DNA of 64,000 bases from Heligmosomoides polygyrus polygyrus (GCA_947396885.1 OX377206.1:91571960-91635959); one strand, 5' to 3'; positions 48,301 through 51,815 are shown, numbered from the stretch's first letter. Notes: generated by a model from the sequence alone, not told the origin. Numbers and translations: made by a program.

Positions 48301-48608
48301 GCGGTGGTCTATTGCGCTCATTTGAAAGCGGAAACGAAGACAAAGGGCATGCAGATGATGACCGGTGCAAACGGCGGATGACTAACCATAAGAAGCGCAA
48401 TGAGATCACGCCCCAATCCTTCGGCTTGATGATGTAGCTCTAGGTCGAAGTGCAGGAGTAGCTGATGGATTTGAGAGAGTGAAGAGAGCGCGGTTTTCTG
48501 GGTACATGACCAATTCAATCATTTCAGCTGGATGGCGAGGAACACCAGGAAGACGCCAGCGAGAAGCACGGCCTCGACTACTACGGCACCGCACCGATAC
48601 CAGTCTGA
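15175..48608 (+). CDS. SLC4-family anion/bicarbonate transporter (14 exons in window, 5' end missing)
   Basis: Spliced exons: 15175-15331, 15408-15508, 15576-15724, 18830-19024, 20542-20635, 20704-20822, 22535-22627, 22760-22932, 29598-29668, 29739-29861, 33067-33290, 43022-43103, 43167-43261, 48528-48608. All junction phases agree, giving about 584 codons from residue-level SLC4 landmarks: [12 protein letters not shown] before TM1, [69 protein letters not shown] and [12 protein letters not shown]. Family members move bicarbonate with Cl- or Na+ across the plasma membrane. Glu in LIFAETEVT matches the AE1 Glu681 position, where Na+-coupled members usually have Asp, so an exchanger-like (C. 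elegans abts) protein is inferred. The ~300-400-residue cytoplasmic N-terminal domain is not found; it may lie upstream of the window. Introns reach 9.7 kb and are packed with repeats. Confidence 0.93.
15408..15508 (+). CDS. SLC4 exon: TM1
   Basis: G completes the Lys codon of [11 protein letters not shown]1 follows ([18 protein letters not shown]). The intron before it is only 76 bp, with a weak acceptor GGTTGAG. The donor is G|GTAGGT. Confidence 0.9.
15576..15724 (+). CDS. SLC4 exon: TM2-TM3
   Basis: [20 protein letters not shown] leads into [20 protein letters not shown], the highly conserved core of the transport site. The acceptor is ATTTCAG and the donor ACC|GTAAGT, phase 0. Confidence 0.95.
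15981..16874 (-). mobile_element. mariner transposon, internally deleted
   Basis: An 894-bp element with inverted ends CCAGGCTGTCCAATAATTCT and AGGAATTATTGGACAGCCTG, flanked by TA on both sides (15979-15980 and 16875-16876). The inside encodes the C-terminal two thirds of a mariner transposase on the - strand. About 400 bp, including the DNA-binding domain, is missing compared with a ~1.3-kb autonomous element. Confidence 0.95.
16053..16699 (-). pseudogene. mariner transposase, N-terminally deleted and frameshifted
   Basis: Starts [20 protein letters not shown] at 16699. The first catalytic Asp is in [12 protein letters not shown] and the second in [11 protein letters not shown]. At [10 protein letters not shown] a one-base slip in a C run near 16242 moves the frame. 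The third Asp (SDYHL) and the tail to CGDYIVD (16053) continue in the next frame. The DD34D arrangement shows a mariner. The missing helix-turn-helix and the frameshift make it inactive. Confidence 0.9.
16926..17069. other. SLC4 intron, no feature
   Basis: Short stretch between elements; nothing recognised. Confidence 0.4.
17070..17255. mobile_element. MITE, GTGGCCTACAT family
   Basis: The left end TACTAGATGATAATGTGGCC continues TACATAGGG. The right end CCCATGTAGGCGATATTAAC is its imperfect mirror. The same termini bound the elements at 21180-21660 and 53327-53792. The interior is non-coding. Confidence 0.65.
17256..17593. other. SLC4 intron, no feature
   Basis: AT-rich intron sequence without repeat or exon signal that I can identify. 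Confidence 0.4.
17594..17879 (-). mobile_element. tRNA-derived SINE, near full length
   Basis: The reverse copy runs from GATAAGGGACGGCGTTAGTC to GACTGCGCTACACGCGCC, with A and B boxes intact (GTAGCGCAGTCGGAGGAGG on the - strand). Confidence 0.9.
17880..18308. other. SLC4 intron, no feature
   Basis: AT-rich intron sequence; no exon or repeat recognised. Confidence 0.4.
18309..18443. mobile_element. MITE, TTAAGGCC family, best copy
   Basis: TTAAGGCCCCGTTTATACTT on the left mirrors GGTATAAACGGGGCTTAA on the right, 135 bp in all. The interior GCGACGCGACGCCACGTATT is itself partly palindromic. TTAA stands at both outer ends, the target taken by piggyBac-type elements. That class is inference, since no transposase is present. 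Confidence 0.75.
18830..19024 (+). CDS. SLC4 exon: TM4-TM5, GC donor
   Basis: Encodes [20 protein letters not shown] and [20 protein letters not shown]. The acceptor is CATTCAG. The exon ends AAG|GCAAGT: a GC donor with otherwise perfect consensus. The frame stays phase 0 into the next exon. Confidence 0.92.
19403..19477 (+). tRNA. tRNA-Met(CAT)-like sequence, probably a pseudogene
   Basis: The A box TGGTGTAATGGGCTAGAGC and B box GGTTCGAGTC are both good. The anticodon arm CCTGC-CCCATAA-GCAGG forms a perfect 5-bp stem with CAT at the anticodon position and C at position 33. The acceptor stem and part of the T stem do not pair, so it is more likely a decayed tRNA or tRNA-derived fragment than a working gene. 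It is in the SLC4 intron after exon 18830-19024. Confidence 0.4.
19478..20541. other. SLC4 intron, no further feature
   Basis: No exon signal that fits the SLC4 phase is seen before 20542. The short open frames lack motifs. Confidence 0.4.
20542..20635 (+). CDS. SLC4 exon: extracellular loop between TM5 and TM6
   Basis: Encodes [20 protein letters not shown], then [11 protein letters not shown]. It has one Cys and an Asn-Arg-Thr glycosylation sequon. The sequence is poorly conserved in the family, so the call rests on splice sites and phase: acceptor TTTTCAG; donor TCAT|GTTCGT, phase 1. Confidence 0.75.
20704..20822 (+). CDS. SLC4 exon: TM6
   Basis: [20 protein letters not shown] is a clear family signature. 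It is followed by [13 protein letters not shown]. The intron before it is 68 bp. The acceptor is TTTTCAG and the donor CAT|GTAGGT. Confidence 0.95.
21180..21660. mobile_element. MITE, GTGGCCTACAT family, carrying a SINE
   Basis: The left end TACTAGTCGTAAATGTGGCC and the right end ACAACATTAACGACTTTTAC are inverted versions of the family terminus. The SINE 21347-21632 accounts for most of the interior. Confidence 0.6.
21347..21632 (+). mobile_element. tRNA-derived SINE, full length
   Basis: The A box is GTAGCGCAGTCGG, the B box GGTTCGGATTTCC, and the end CGCCGTCCTTCATCCTTTA. It sits inside a MITE in the SLC4 intron after TM6. Confidence 0.9.
21666..22445 (-). pseudogene. 5'-truncated, broken LINE (reverse transcriptase fragment)
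   Basis: Read on the - strand: [20 protein letters not shown], then [20 protein letters not shown] with the YADD catalytic motif, then [11 protein letters not shown]. In-frame stops and frame changes follow toward an A-rich GAAGAAAAAGAAGAAGAAA end at about 21666. The YADD region differs from the FADD of the RTE-like LINE, so this is a second LINE family. Only the 3' part was inserted, in the SLC4 intron just before exon 22535. Confidence 0.82.
22535..22627 (+). CDS. SLC4 exon: TM7
   Basis: [20 protein letters not shown] corresponds to the GDFG start of TM7. The acceptor is CGTTTAG and the donor CAG|GTGGGT, phase 0. A broken LINE ends about 90 bp upstream. Confidence 0.92.
22760..22932 (+). 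CDS. SLC4 exon: loop and TM8 with exchanger-type Glu
   Basis: The loop contains [15 protein letters not shown]8 is [19 protein letters not shown]. The Glu after LIFA aligns with Glu681 of AE1. The acceptor is TGTTCAG and the donor GA|GTACGT, phase 2. Confidence 0.95.
23040..23400. repeat. Dispersed repeat, copy 1 (with SINE remnant)
   Basis: Blocks such as CATGGAGCAACGCTGCTACA and GTAGCGGTGGAAACACGCGG recur in reverse orientation at 25690-25850. CTTATCTCCGAGACCG recurs in direct orientation near 26115. Positions 23178-23250 hold a SINE remnant (ATACCAGGTTCTTGGTTCAG). Nature unknown; no protein motif recognised. Confidence 0.55.
23637..23830. repeat. Dispersed repeat with C14 end
   Basis: TTATACGCCTTGGTAAAAAG, then ATGTATGTACAG and TACATGGTGACCCCCC, match the order of 59385-59570. 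GGTCCGGGGAGGTCAC at the left mirrors GTGACC at the right, suggesting a MITE. Confidence 0.5.
23831..25689. other. SLC4 intron, no feature recognised
   Basis: Nearly 1.9 kb without a SINE or an identifiable exon, the longest SINE-free stretch within the gene. No open frame has motif support. Confidence 0.4.
25690..26190. repeat. Dispersed repeat, copy 2 (contains long hairpin)
   Basis: The reverse complement of the 23240-23360 blocks occupies 25720-25850. The hairpin 25860-25991 and a segment resembling 23048-23110 follow. Translated on the - strand it gives [20 protein letters not shown], which I do not recognise. Confidence 0.55.
25860..25991. repeat. Long near-perfect hairpin (46-bp perfect arms)
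   Basis: The arm 25860-25905 (CCTTTGTCATACCATCGCTC...) is the exact reverse complement of 25946-25991. After one mismatch the pairing goes on through CCCATATCGAT/ATCGATATGGG, leaving a ~16-nt loop. Confidence 0.95.
26210..26480 (+). mobile_element. tRNA-derived SINE, old copy
   Basis: The head TCTAGCGCAGTCGAAGGAAG and the end TGCATGGCTCATCCCGTAAG are recognisable. The middle is heavily substituted and shortened. Confidence 0.65.
26482..26782 (-). mobile_element. tRNA-derived SINE, full length
   Basis: Runs from the tail GGATAAGGATAAAGGACGGC to the head CGACTGCGCAACACGCGCCC. It abuts the older forward copy tail to tail. Confidence 0.88.
26903..27190 (+). mobile_element. tRNA-derived SINE, diverged
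   Basis: The head is GTAGTGGCGCAGCCGGAGCA and the end is ACGGCGTCCTTTATCC. The B-box area is substituted (CTAAGTTCGGGTTT). Confidence 0.78.
27336..28910 (-). mobile_element. Tc3-like transposon with ~210-bp terminal inverted repeats
   Basis: A 1575-bp element flanked by TA on both sides (27334-27335, 28911-28912). The inverted repeats span about 27336-27540 and 28705-28910. Within each the block TTTCAAAAGTATGTAGCCAC occurs twice, at the tip and about 180 bp inward, like the paired transposase sites of Tc3. Transposase fragments lie on the - strand. It sits in the SLC4 intron between exons 22760-22932 and 29598-29668. Confidence 0.95.
27595..28630 (-). pseudogene. Tc1/Tc3-type transposase, broken
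   Basis: The N-terminal part (28595-28450) reads [20 protein letters not shown] and [12 protein letters not shown], a paired-like helix-turn-helix. Frameshifts follow. The C-terminal part (28011-27595) contains [20 protein letters not shown] (second catalytic Asp) and [20 protein letters not shown] (third catalytic residue region). The protein is interrupted at several places, so the element cannot move by itself. Confidence 0.88.
28998..29560 (+). mobile_element. SINE split by a second SINE in reverse
   Basis: The 5' part is 28998-29190 (head GTGGTGTCGCAGTCGGAGGA). The 3' end 29488-29560 (CCGTAGAAATAGAATGCG, then GCTGTCCTTTATTC) continues it. A reverse SINE lies between. The split is inferred from the order of body segments. 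Confidence 0.65.
29198..29487 (-). mobile_element. tRNA-derived SINE nested in a forward SINE
   Basis: The reverse copy runs from GGATAAAGGACGAGGTTACT to TTCGACTGCGCTACACGCG. It ends 110 bp upstream of SLC4 exon 29598-29668. Confidence 0.82.
29598..29668 (+). CDS. SLC4 exon: cytoplasmic loop before TM9
   Basis: [20 protein letters not shown] matches the basic KxxRKxxKGxGxHxDL loop. The acceptor CATTTAG at 29597, not the nearer TTCAG at 29613, keeps the frame and the conserved residues. The donor is G|GTGAGT. Confidence 0.92.
29739..29861 (+). CDS. SLC4 exon: TM9-TM10
   Basis: [20 protein letters not shown] is one of the best conserved SLC4 blocks. The acceptor is TTTTCAG and the donor CTCG|GTGAGT, phase 1. 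A reverse SINE begins 85 bp downstream. Confidence 0.96.
29947..30235 (-). mobile_element. tRNA-derived SINE 85 bp after an SLC4 exon
   Basis: The tail GGATAAAGGGCGGCGTTACT is on the left and the head GATTGCGCTGCACGC on the right. It is close to consensus, with changes in the tRNA-like head. Confidence 0.9.
30236..30606. other. SLC4 intron, no feature
   Basis: AT-rich intron sequence without a recognised element. Confidence 0.4.
30607..31544. mobile_element. Non-autonomous Tc1/mariner element, ~190-bp inverted repeats
   Basis: The left end GGTTGTCCCATAAGTCCCCG and the right end GACTTATGGGACAACC are flanked by TA (30605-30606, 31545-31546). The inverted repeats continue inward for about 190 bp (for example CATTGCGGATTTCGCTGG against CCAGCGAAATCCGCAATG). 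The 938-bp element has no transposase open frame, so it must have been moved in trans. Confidence 0.92.
31555..31845 (+). mobile_element. tRNA-derived SINE, full length
   Basis: Begins 11 bp after the preceding transposon: GTAGCGCAGTTGGAGAAGG, B box GGTTCGAATTTCC (close to tRNA consensus), end CGCCGTCCTTTATTC. Confidence 0.9.
31931..32195 (-). mobile_element. tRNA-derived SINE lacking the head
   Basis: The tail AAAGGATAAAGGATAAAGGC is on the left. The copy stops after GTGCACGCGACAGC, so the A box is missing, as in 5' truncation. Confidence 0.85.
32355..32735 (-). CDS. Unrecognised 126-codon open frame (doubtful)
   Basis: Begins [20 protein letters not shown] at an ATG (32735) and stays open to 32355. 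The first ~75 residues have normal composition with several Cys; the last part is Ser/Tyr-rich low complexity. No domain is recognised. The upstream sequence has no good TTTCAG trans-splice or splice acceptor. It lies antisense in an SLC4 intron. It could be a nested gene exon or chance. Confidence 0.22.
   Translation of the reverse strand: MAELEPVSFSVSKGWNGEPDEQFDSVTTFWAQNCACYMPPPHMKLSHRSAKCLLLFMHVPFKLQSALRSPAVDWVIIISYSSYSCSSSSSFSSPYHHSMVSSENICSLRIQPQKQHSKVLQESYMT
32736..33066. other. SLC4 intron, no feature
   Basis: Intron sequence before the TM11-TM12 exon; nothing else recognised. Confidence 0.4.
33067..33290 (+). CDS. SLC4 exon: TM11-TM12
   Basis: Encodes [40 protein letters not shown] and [14 protein letters not shown]. 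The acceptor is ATTACAG and the donor AAG|GTACGT, phase 0. The intron that follows is 9.7 kb. Confidence 0.96.
33300..33877. other. SLC4 intron, no feature
   Basis: Beginning of the 9.7-kb intron. No repeat or exon is recognised. Confidence 0.4.
33891..34188 (-). mobile_element. tRNA-derived SINE with 13-bp target-site duplication
   Basis: ATTGCTTTATATA occurs at 33878-33890 and again at 34189-34201, directly flanking the element. The tail AAGGATAAGGATAAAGGACG is on the left and the head CGCTACACGCGCTC on the right. The perfect duplication shows LINE-type insertion and a fairly recent event. Confidence 0.95.
34202..34639. other. SLC4 intron, no gene
   Basis: No exon. A short SINE-like piece (TTTTGGGATGCGCCGGCAT) lies near 34598-34620. 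Confidence 0.4.
34640..34860. mobile_element. AT-rich hAT-like MITE, short copy
   Basis: GTGTGCTTTTGAAATTTTTT on the left and ATTCGAGCACAACTATAAG on the right are the inverted ends also seen at 41065-41439. The inside is a run of TTCGAATA words. Confidence 0.6.
34861..35589. other. SLC4 intron, no gene
   Basis: A SINE-like scrap (GGAATGCGCCATGTATTGCA) lies at about 35020-35070. Nothing else is recognised. Confidence 0.4.
35590..35872 (+). mobile_element. tRNA-derived SINE, internal deletion
   Basis: The head GTAGCGCAGTCGGAGGAGGT and a long tail of three TTTATCC units are present. The block between GGATA and CAGCAAGTCATTG lacks about 35 bp of the usual AGCGCTGACTTGTTCATCGG region. A small ACCATGATACC duplication precedes the B box. 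Confidence 0.88.
36000..36200 (+). CDS. Possible exon with one membrane helix (doubtful)
   Basis: After TTTTCTTCCAAG the frame reads [20 protein letters not shown], then [20 protein letters not shown], to a TGA near 36198. It would encode one strong hydrophobic segment followed by a basic tail. It matches no SLC4 segment, and the flanking SLC4 exons join without it. It may be an exon of a nested gene, a decayed exon or chance. Confidence 0.25.
   Translation, partial: KRSLLAYFIVFFQEGENAVQASEKFVLMTALLSTVVCVGLLALVLGMLMPKMRHLLVVQSLLMTTK
36338..36622 (+). mobile_element. tRNA-derived SINE, slightly 5'-truncated
   Basis: Starts within the A box (ACAGTCGGAGGAGGCGCC) and ends GACATTGTCTTTTATCCTTC. 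The MaT-like transposon begins about 15 bp downstream. Confidence 0.8.
36636..38167 (-). mobile_element. MaT-like (Tc1/mariner) transposon, decayed
   Basis: About 1.53 kb. The inverted ends are CGGGGTGCTATAACGTGATG with AAGGTTTGA (left) and TCAAGCCTTCATCACCTTAT to CACCCTG (right). The interior has transposase pieces on the - strand in changing frames. It lies in the 9.7-kb SLC4 intron between two SINEs. No clean TA duplication is visible. Confidence 0.75.
36853..37913 (-). pseudogene. MaT/mariner-type transposase, frameshifted
   Basis: In the frame reading through 37400-37290 the segment [14 protein letters not shown] carries the first catalytic Asp in the (F/V)(S/T)DEK(L/M)F setting used by MaT-type transposases. 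Upstream, LWAAGRGW and a helix-turn-helix region are scattered over other frames. Stops and frameshifts prevent any complete protein. The subfamily assignment is tentative. Confidence 0.65.
38370..38662 (+). mobile_element. tRNA-derived SINE
   Basis: The head GAAGCGCAGTCGGAACAGGT and the end AACACCATCCTTTATCC are present. The A box is altered at its first bases. Confidence 0.85.
38809..38930. mobile_element. MITE, TATACATTGGATCCGAA family, copy 1
   Basis: TATACATTAGATCCGAATGA on the left and GGATCCAGTGTACA on the right are imperfect mirrors. The internal words GGATATCCGA and ATCCGGGG also occur in the copy at 59232-59374. Confidence 0.65.
39090..39610. promoter_or_regulatory. CpG-rich island inside an SLC4 intron
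   Basis: The GC and CpG content rises sharply (ACGCACGCACGCCG, GCGCGCGCGGCGACGCGG) and a CGTC tandem run lies near 39418-39436. Two CACGTG E-boxes lie at 39493-39498 and 39530-39535. Composition resembles the segment upstream of mdl-1. Open frames exist on both strands but are Arg/Ala/Thr-rich with no motif, so I do not call a protein. An internal promoter or the first exon of a nested gene is possible. Confidence 0.4.
39913..40109. mobile_element. MITE with G-run termini
   Basis: TCTATCCTAGT followed by a G run on the left mirrors a C run and CGACTAGGATGGA on the right, 197 bp. The same ends bound 51106-51286 and, more diverged, 46763-47236. The interior is non-coding. Confidence 0.72.
40308..40580 (+). 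mobile_element. tRNA-derived SINE, diverged
   Basis: GTAGCGCAGTCGGAATAGAC at the head. The body has a deletion of the TTCATCGGCTGG block. The end is AACGTCGTAC. Confidence 0.8.
40581..40949. other. SLC4 intron, no feature
   Basis: Nothing recognised. Confidence 0.4.
41065..41439. mobile_element. AT-rich hAT-like MITE with duplicated target
   Basis: GTATTGTTT stands on both sides (41056-41064 and 41440-41448). The ends TCGTGCTTGAAC and CAAAAGCACAATTATA are imperfect inverted repeats. The 375-bp interior consists of TTCGAATATTCG-type words. The 8-9-bp duplication suggests hAT. Confidence 0.8.
41501..42851. mobile_element. hAT-like non-autonomous transposon, 8-bp target duplication
   Basis: The ends CAGGGGTGCAC and GTGCACCCCTG are perfect inverted repeats. 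ATCCGAAC is duplicated at 41493-41500 and 42852-42859. CAGGGGTG-type ends with 8-bp duplications are the hAT hallmark. The 1351-bp interior (including a SINE) has no transposase frame. Subterminal GTTAAATT/CGTTAA words repeat at both ends. Confidence 0.93.
42258..42562 (-). mobile_element. tRNA-derived SINE inside the hAT-like element
   Basis: GATAAGAATAATGAGCGATG at the tail side, CGAGCTACGCGCGCCCC at the head. A ~20-bp extra segment (TAGATAAAATAGAGGGTTGA) interrupts the body. Confidence 0.85.
43022..43103 (+). CDS. SLC4 exon: TM13
   Basis: [20 protein letters not shown] matches the V(K/R)xWRMHxFTxIQ signature. The acceptor is TATTTAG and the donor AAAC|GTAACC, phase 1. Confidence 0.95.
43167..43261 (+). 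CDS. SLC4 exon: TM14
   Basis: [20 protein letters not shown] and [10 protein letters not shown] match the last membrane helix and the start of the C-tail. The acceptor is TTTGCAG after a 63-bp intron. The donor is GCG|GTTCGT, phase 0. Confidence 0.94.
43600..44775. repeat. Satellite-like tandem array, ~175-bp unit, about 7 copies
   Basis: GCGCAAAAT-like anchors occur at 43625, 43740, 43919, 44091, 44270, 44453 and 44618. Each is followed by AATGACCGCCGGACAAG-type sequence and by GATCATCAATCGATCAATAT-type sequence, then ACTACTAATGGTAATCGATG. Units diverge by perhaps 15-25 percent; the first is short. The array lies in the last SLC4 intron, 340 bp after exon 43167-43261. Confidence 0.88.
44929..45201 (-). 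mobile_element. tRNA-derived SINE, internal deletion
   Basis: AAAGGATAAAAGTCGGCG at the tail side and CGAGTGCACTAGCACG at the head. The GGAGGCGATTTGAATGCG segment is missing. Confidence 0.82.
45348..45830 (+). mobile_element. SINE split by a reverse SINE fragment
   Basis: The 5' part 45348-45545 (head GGCGCAGTCGGTAAAGGCGC) stops after TTGTATAGGCC. The 3' part 45745-45830 resumes CACATACGCATTCGAATTG and ends GTCGACCTTTATT. The break is filled by 45560-45740. Confidence 0.7.
45560..45740 (-). mobile_element. Reverse SINE fragment nested in a SINE
   Basis: ACCATACAATGGCCAGCAG to CAGACTGCGCTGCACGTGCC. It lacks the tail third. Confidence 0.75.
45831..46584. other. SLC4 intron, no gene recognised
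   Basis: Short open frames at 45937-46150 lack motifs and splice support. Confidence 0.4.
46585..46660 (+). mobile_element. SINE 3' fragment
   Basis: GAGCGCGTGGCGCATCCCAC, then CAGCGTTTGTCCTTCATCC, the last quarter of the SINE. Confidence 0.65.
46763..47236. mobile_element. MITE with G-run termini, longer diverged copy
   Basis: TTCCTAATCGGGAGGGGAAT on the left mirrors GTGCCCCCTTCCGACTAGGA on the right. At 474 bp it is larger than its relatives, perhaps through an internal insertion. Confidence 0.5.
47237..48527. other. SLC4 intron, no feature
   Basis: AT-rich. A short (AAAT)n tract lies at about 47817-47834 and a SINE scrap (GAGAATGCGCCATGTATTCG) near 47363. No exon other than the terminal one at 48528 is seen. 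Confidence 0.4.
48528..48608 (+). CDS. SLC4 last exon: acidic C-terminal tail and stop
   Basis: [20 protein letters not shown], then TAPIPV and TGA. The LDxEE acidic start is where family C-tails bind carbonic anhydrase in AE1 (known for the family, not shown here). The acceptor is ATTTCAG. It lies 5.3 kb from the previous exon. A GATAAA, a possible poly(A) signal variant, occurs about 60 bp after the stop. Confidence 0.88.
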   Translation: MDGEEHQEDASEKHGLDYYGTAPIPV

Positions 48609-49157
48609 ATTCTGTCTGAACTGTACTGGCTAATCATCGTATTCTTCTGACATGTATATCTACCGCATGATAAACTTCTATTCAAACGGCACCCTCCCAA
48701 CGGCATCGTCTCCGCAGTCCGATTACACTAGGCAGAAGCCAGACGGAGCTGACGCCGAGATGGAATCTTAAGGCCCTCCTGCATTCTGGAGTATTTAGAA
48801 ATGTGAATTTTTTACAATAGAAAGCAACGGAGCATGAAATGCAGTTGGAAAAGAGCATAGATATCATACTTCAGTGCAAGGTGAGGTGCTAACTTTTGTA
48901 AATCATCCCTTTTCTGTCTTCACAGACACCGTGTAACAAGCGTTCGGATTGAGAAGACGTGTTACTGACGTCGTTTGGTGAGCGTCTGGACTCAGAAGGA
49001 GTGTCACATGTCCATGTAACGTTCCTTCCTAACTTTTTCAAACTGCAGATCTTCTCAGGAAATACAGACACTGTAGGATGAGCGAATGTAGCAGAATCAT
49101 AGGAGCAGATGACTCTCGCGAGAACCCGAAATCGATTTGTGGTTCCAATCGCTCTAG
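48609..49157. other. Downstream of SLC4, no gene
   Basis: Presumed 3' UTR start and intergenic sequence. No canonical AATAAA close to the stop; ATGATAAAC near 48668 is the best candidate. Confidence 0.35.
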
Positions 49158-49292
49158 TAAGCCCTCGTTTATAGTTACGCTACTGCGGCACTATAGTCGG
49201 AATAGATATCGACCGGGTGGCACGAAAAATCGATATCGATGGCGACCATCACGCCGCGCCGCGTGGCGGCTCAAGTATAAACCAGGATTAAG
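49158..49292. mobile_element. MITE, TTAAGGCC family, diverged
   Basis: GTAAGCCCTCGTTTATAGTT on the left and AAGTATAAACCAGGATTAA on the right mirror each other imperfectly. The interior is GC-rich with ATCGATATCGAT. Confidence 0.6.
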
Positions 49293-49294
49293 GC

Positions 49295-49435
49295 CAACGA
49301 AGCCTATTATCCATTGGCTGGTTAAAGAGTTCCTTGGGTAGGCCAAAATGCTTCCAAAGTGGGTCTTCTATATCCCGCAGAAGTAGAATGCATGGCGTAT
49401 GCTACAAGGGGATTGATTCACGTCGTCGTTTATCT
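49295..49435 (+). mobile_element. SINE 3' half, old
   Basis: GCCAACGAAGCC, CATTGGCTGGTTAAAG, CCCGCAGAAGTAGAATGCAT and CGTCGTCGTTTATC follow SINE order. Confidence 0.6.
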
Positions 49436-50524
49436 CTGATAATCAAATTCCTCTAACCCTTCAGTTACAACAGAGTTCGATGGCATTTTTGAAAGCGGAA
49501 ATGAGTGTGATTATTTTGCTGAAGAGATTTTCGCCATGCATACGTTAGGCGTATTAATTGACGATTTAAATGACTACTACTGGAGCTCTGCAATAAAGAA
49601 TTGCATGTTTTAAGGCGTCGGCTTAGCTAAGCTCTTATTTTGAGCAAATTACTTACTATCGATTTTGTTTCAAAGCAGTACAGGAGCATATAGAAGAGAC
49701 TAGTGCACATCAAACCGGATGCCATTTGGGAGTTTAACGTCACTGATTACTCATGTTCGTCGAAATCGTCGAAATTTTCGGTTGCTTCATTTTCACATGA
49801 GATATCTTGCGTAATAAATAAGTAAATAAATTAATATATATATCGTAAAAACTACGTGGGTATGTTCGTAGAAAAGAAAAGAAAACTAACATAAGCTCAA
49901 ATAGTAATCAAATTTCGATGTCCGATCATCGATCAATATGCATTCTGAGCACTAACGCGCTAACAAAAGAGAAGAAGAAAAATTAAATGATCGTTAGACA
50001 GATTACGGTAGGTTCCTCTGACCACAGTGCATCTCTCAATGCATGTATGGGTTGCACTTTGATGTGATCTGTTGCCTTCAGGCCTATGTTGCGCTTTCCC
50101 CAAGCTTCTTAGATTCCATCTCTGTTCATAGGTGCTTCTGACTGATCAACATGTGTTCTTCTGGTGGCCCATAGCGGCTTCAAAAGGCAAACTATGACGA
50201 GATCGTATCATCTCTTTCATGTCGATTGGCGGCGTGACCGTATCAATATAGGAGAACATGACACTAGGTCGAGGTCGGGCTAGAAATAAGTCAACAGGTT
50301 ACATTTTAGGCTAAAACGTCGTAAAAAATGACGAAGTTAATCCACGAGTGCCTTGCAAATAGATAAGCATGCGAAACACCTAGCGCAACAGTGGATAGAA
50401 GTGATATGCATGGCGCATTCCAAAACGCGTTCAACGCCGGCCTTCTTCATTTGGATCTGAAGAGAGCGATGGGCTGCAATCAACAAAAAAATGCGACAGG
50501 GAAGTAGAGAGAGGGAAAAAGGAA
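49436..50524. other. Intergenic, no gene
   Basis: AT-rich. A very degraded SINE end (ATGCATGGCGCATTCCAAAA) lies near 50407-50426. Confidence 0.4.
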
Positions 50525-50720
50525 AAATTCGCGTTGAACATTCACCTTGTGGAGTGCGCCATACATACTGCATCTACAAGGTATGCTGGCAGCGGTTACC
50601 TGGACGCGTACTAGCCTGTAAAGTGACTCACGGTTGTCAATCGATGGCCAAGTCGGTCAGTCATTCATGTTTTCCAGATGAGACCGTCATTAATTCACAG
50701 ACCTCTGAGGGAAAGAAGTC
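50525..50720 (-). mobile_element. Degenerate SINE copy
   Basis: GTGGAGTGCGCCATACATAC, GATGGCCAAGTCGGTC and TTCACAGACCTCTGAGGG keep the order of the reverse SINE. Confidence 0.5.
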
Positions 50721-51105
50721 TAAAGCATGAATCGGGCTGAGGTCTCTTCTGATCTGTCCAGGCATATGTACAATGGGGAAAATTCCAAAAGAGGGGAGAG
50801 GGAGAAGGGTACTTTACGGGGTGAACGACACCGAAATGTTGGGATTTCACACGCTCCCCAGCGGCGACCATTCAGCACACGGTGTCATTTCTCTTGCCCT
50901 GCTCTTTGCTCCGCTTCGCGTAAGCAATAAGAGCACGGTGCCAGTCTGTCTAGTGATTAATAGTGATTAACCGAGGAGCGTGGTCCCCAAGGGAGACTCC
51001 GGGGAGGGGGGGGGGGGATGCTGTGTACACATCAGACGAAGTACCGACGTAGATTTTGAAATTATCCACGCGTCGATTATTTCTAAGTCGAGGTAAGTTC
51101 TTTGA

Positions 51106-51286
51106 ATCTATCCTAATCGGAGGGGAGGAGGCACATAGTGATTCGGGTCTATCTTCCTGGAGTTTCTAGAGGAGCTGCTGTTCCATGGTGAGAGGGTTTT
51201 ATTCAAATTGTTTCAACCGTGTTTGTATGGCATTGATGATGTACACAGTTGACACTTAAGGCTGCCCCCTCCCGACTAGGATAGAT
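51106..51286. mobile_element. MITE with G-rich termini
   Basis: ATCTATCCTAATCGGAGGGG on the left mirrors CCCCTCCCGACTAGGATAGA on the right, 181 bp. It is the clearest relative of 39913-40109. Confidence 0.75.
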
Positions 51287-51679
51287 GCAGTTTTTTACAT
51301 TATTTCGCTAATTTTCGGGTGCTGATGTAGGACGGCGAACCACACATGTGGCGGGAACACTGACTTAGTATGGTGACGAAGGATGACGCGTTGCTTGTGT
51401 AATGGCGTAGAAAGGATATAAGGAATCTTTGGAAAGTAACGCCTAAGCGCTACATGTCGCGAAGACGCACTGCGAGGGTGCGGGAACGCGCAGTTGGAGT
51501 GCGAAACACGCCGTTACTCCTACCGTAACCGCGGCAGCCAATCATGCACCTGCTCAGCCGCACAGACATGGTACATGATTGACTGCTGCGATTAAGTAAC
51601 AGATGAATAGGCTGCTAACGACTTGGGATCACTCTAAAAAACACAATTAACAGAAGCCAAAATTATCCCTAACAAAGAA

Positions 51680-51731
51680 ATAACTATGATAAAAGGATAA
51701 AGGACGGCCTTTATCCTTTTATCATAGTTAT
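51680..51731. repeat. Perfect 24-bp hairpin at a SINE tail
   Basis: ATAACTATGATAAAAGGATA and the next AAGG pair exactly with 51708-51731; ACGG is the loop. The arms contain the SINE tail words in both orientations. Confidence 0.92.
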
Positions 51732-51815
51732 ATCGGGAAATCCGAACCAGGAACCTGGTATCGGGTGCAGGCGACAGCCGGCGCCTCCTCCGACTGCGCT
51801 CCACGCGTCCTTAAG
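51690..51815 (-). mobile_element. SINE with large internal deletion
   Basis: Tail words, then directly ATCGGGAAATCCGAACCAGG and the head to GACTGCGCTCCACGCGTCC. About 170 bp of body is missing, replaced by the hairpin. Confidence 0.8.
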
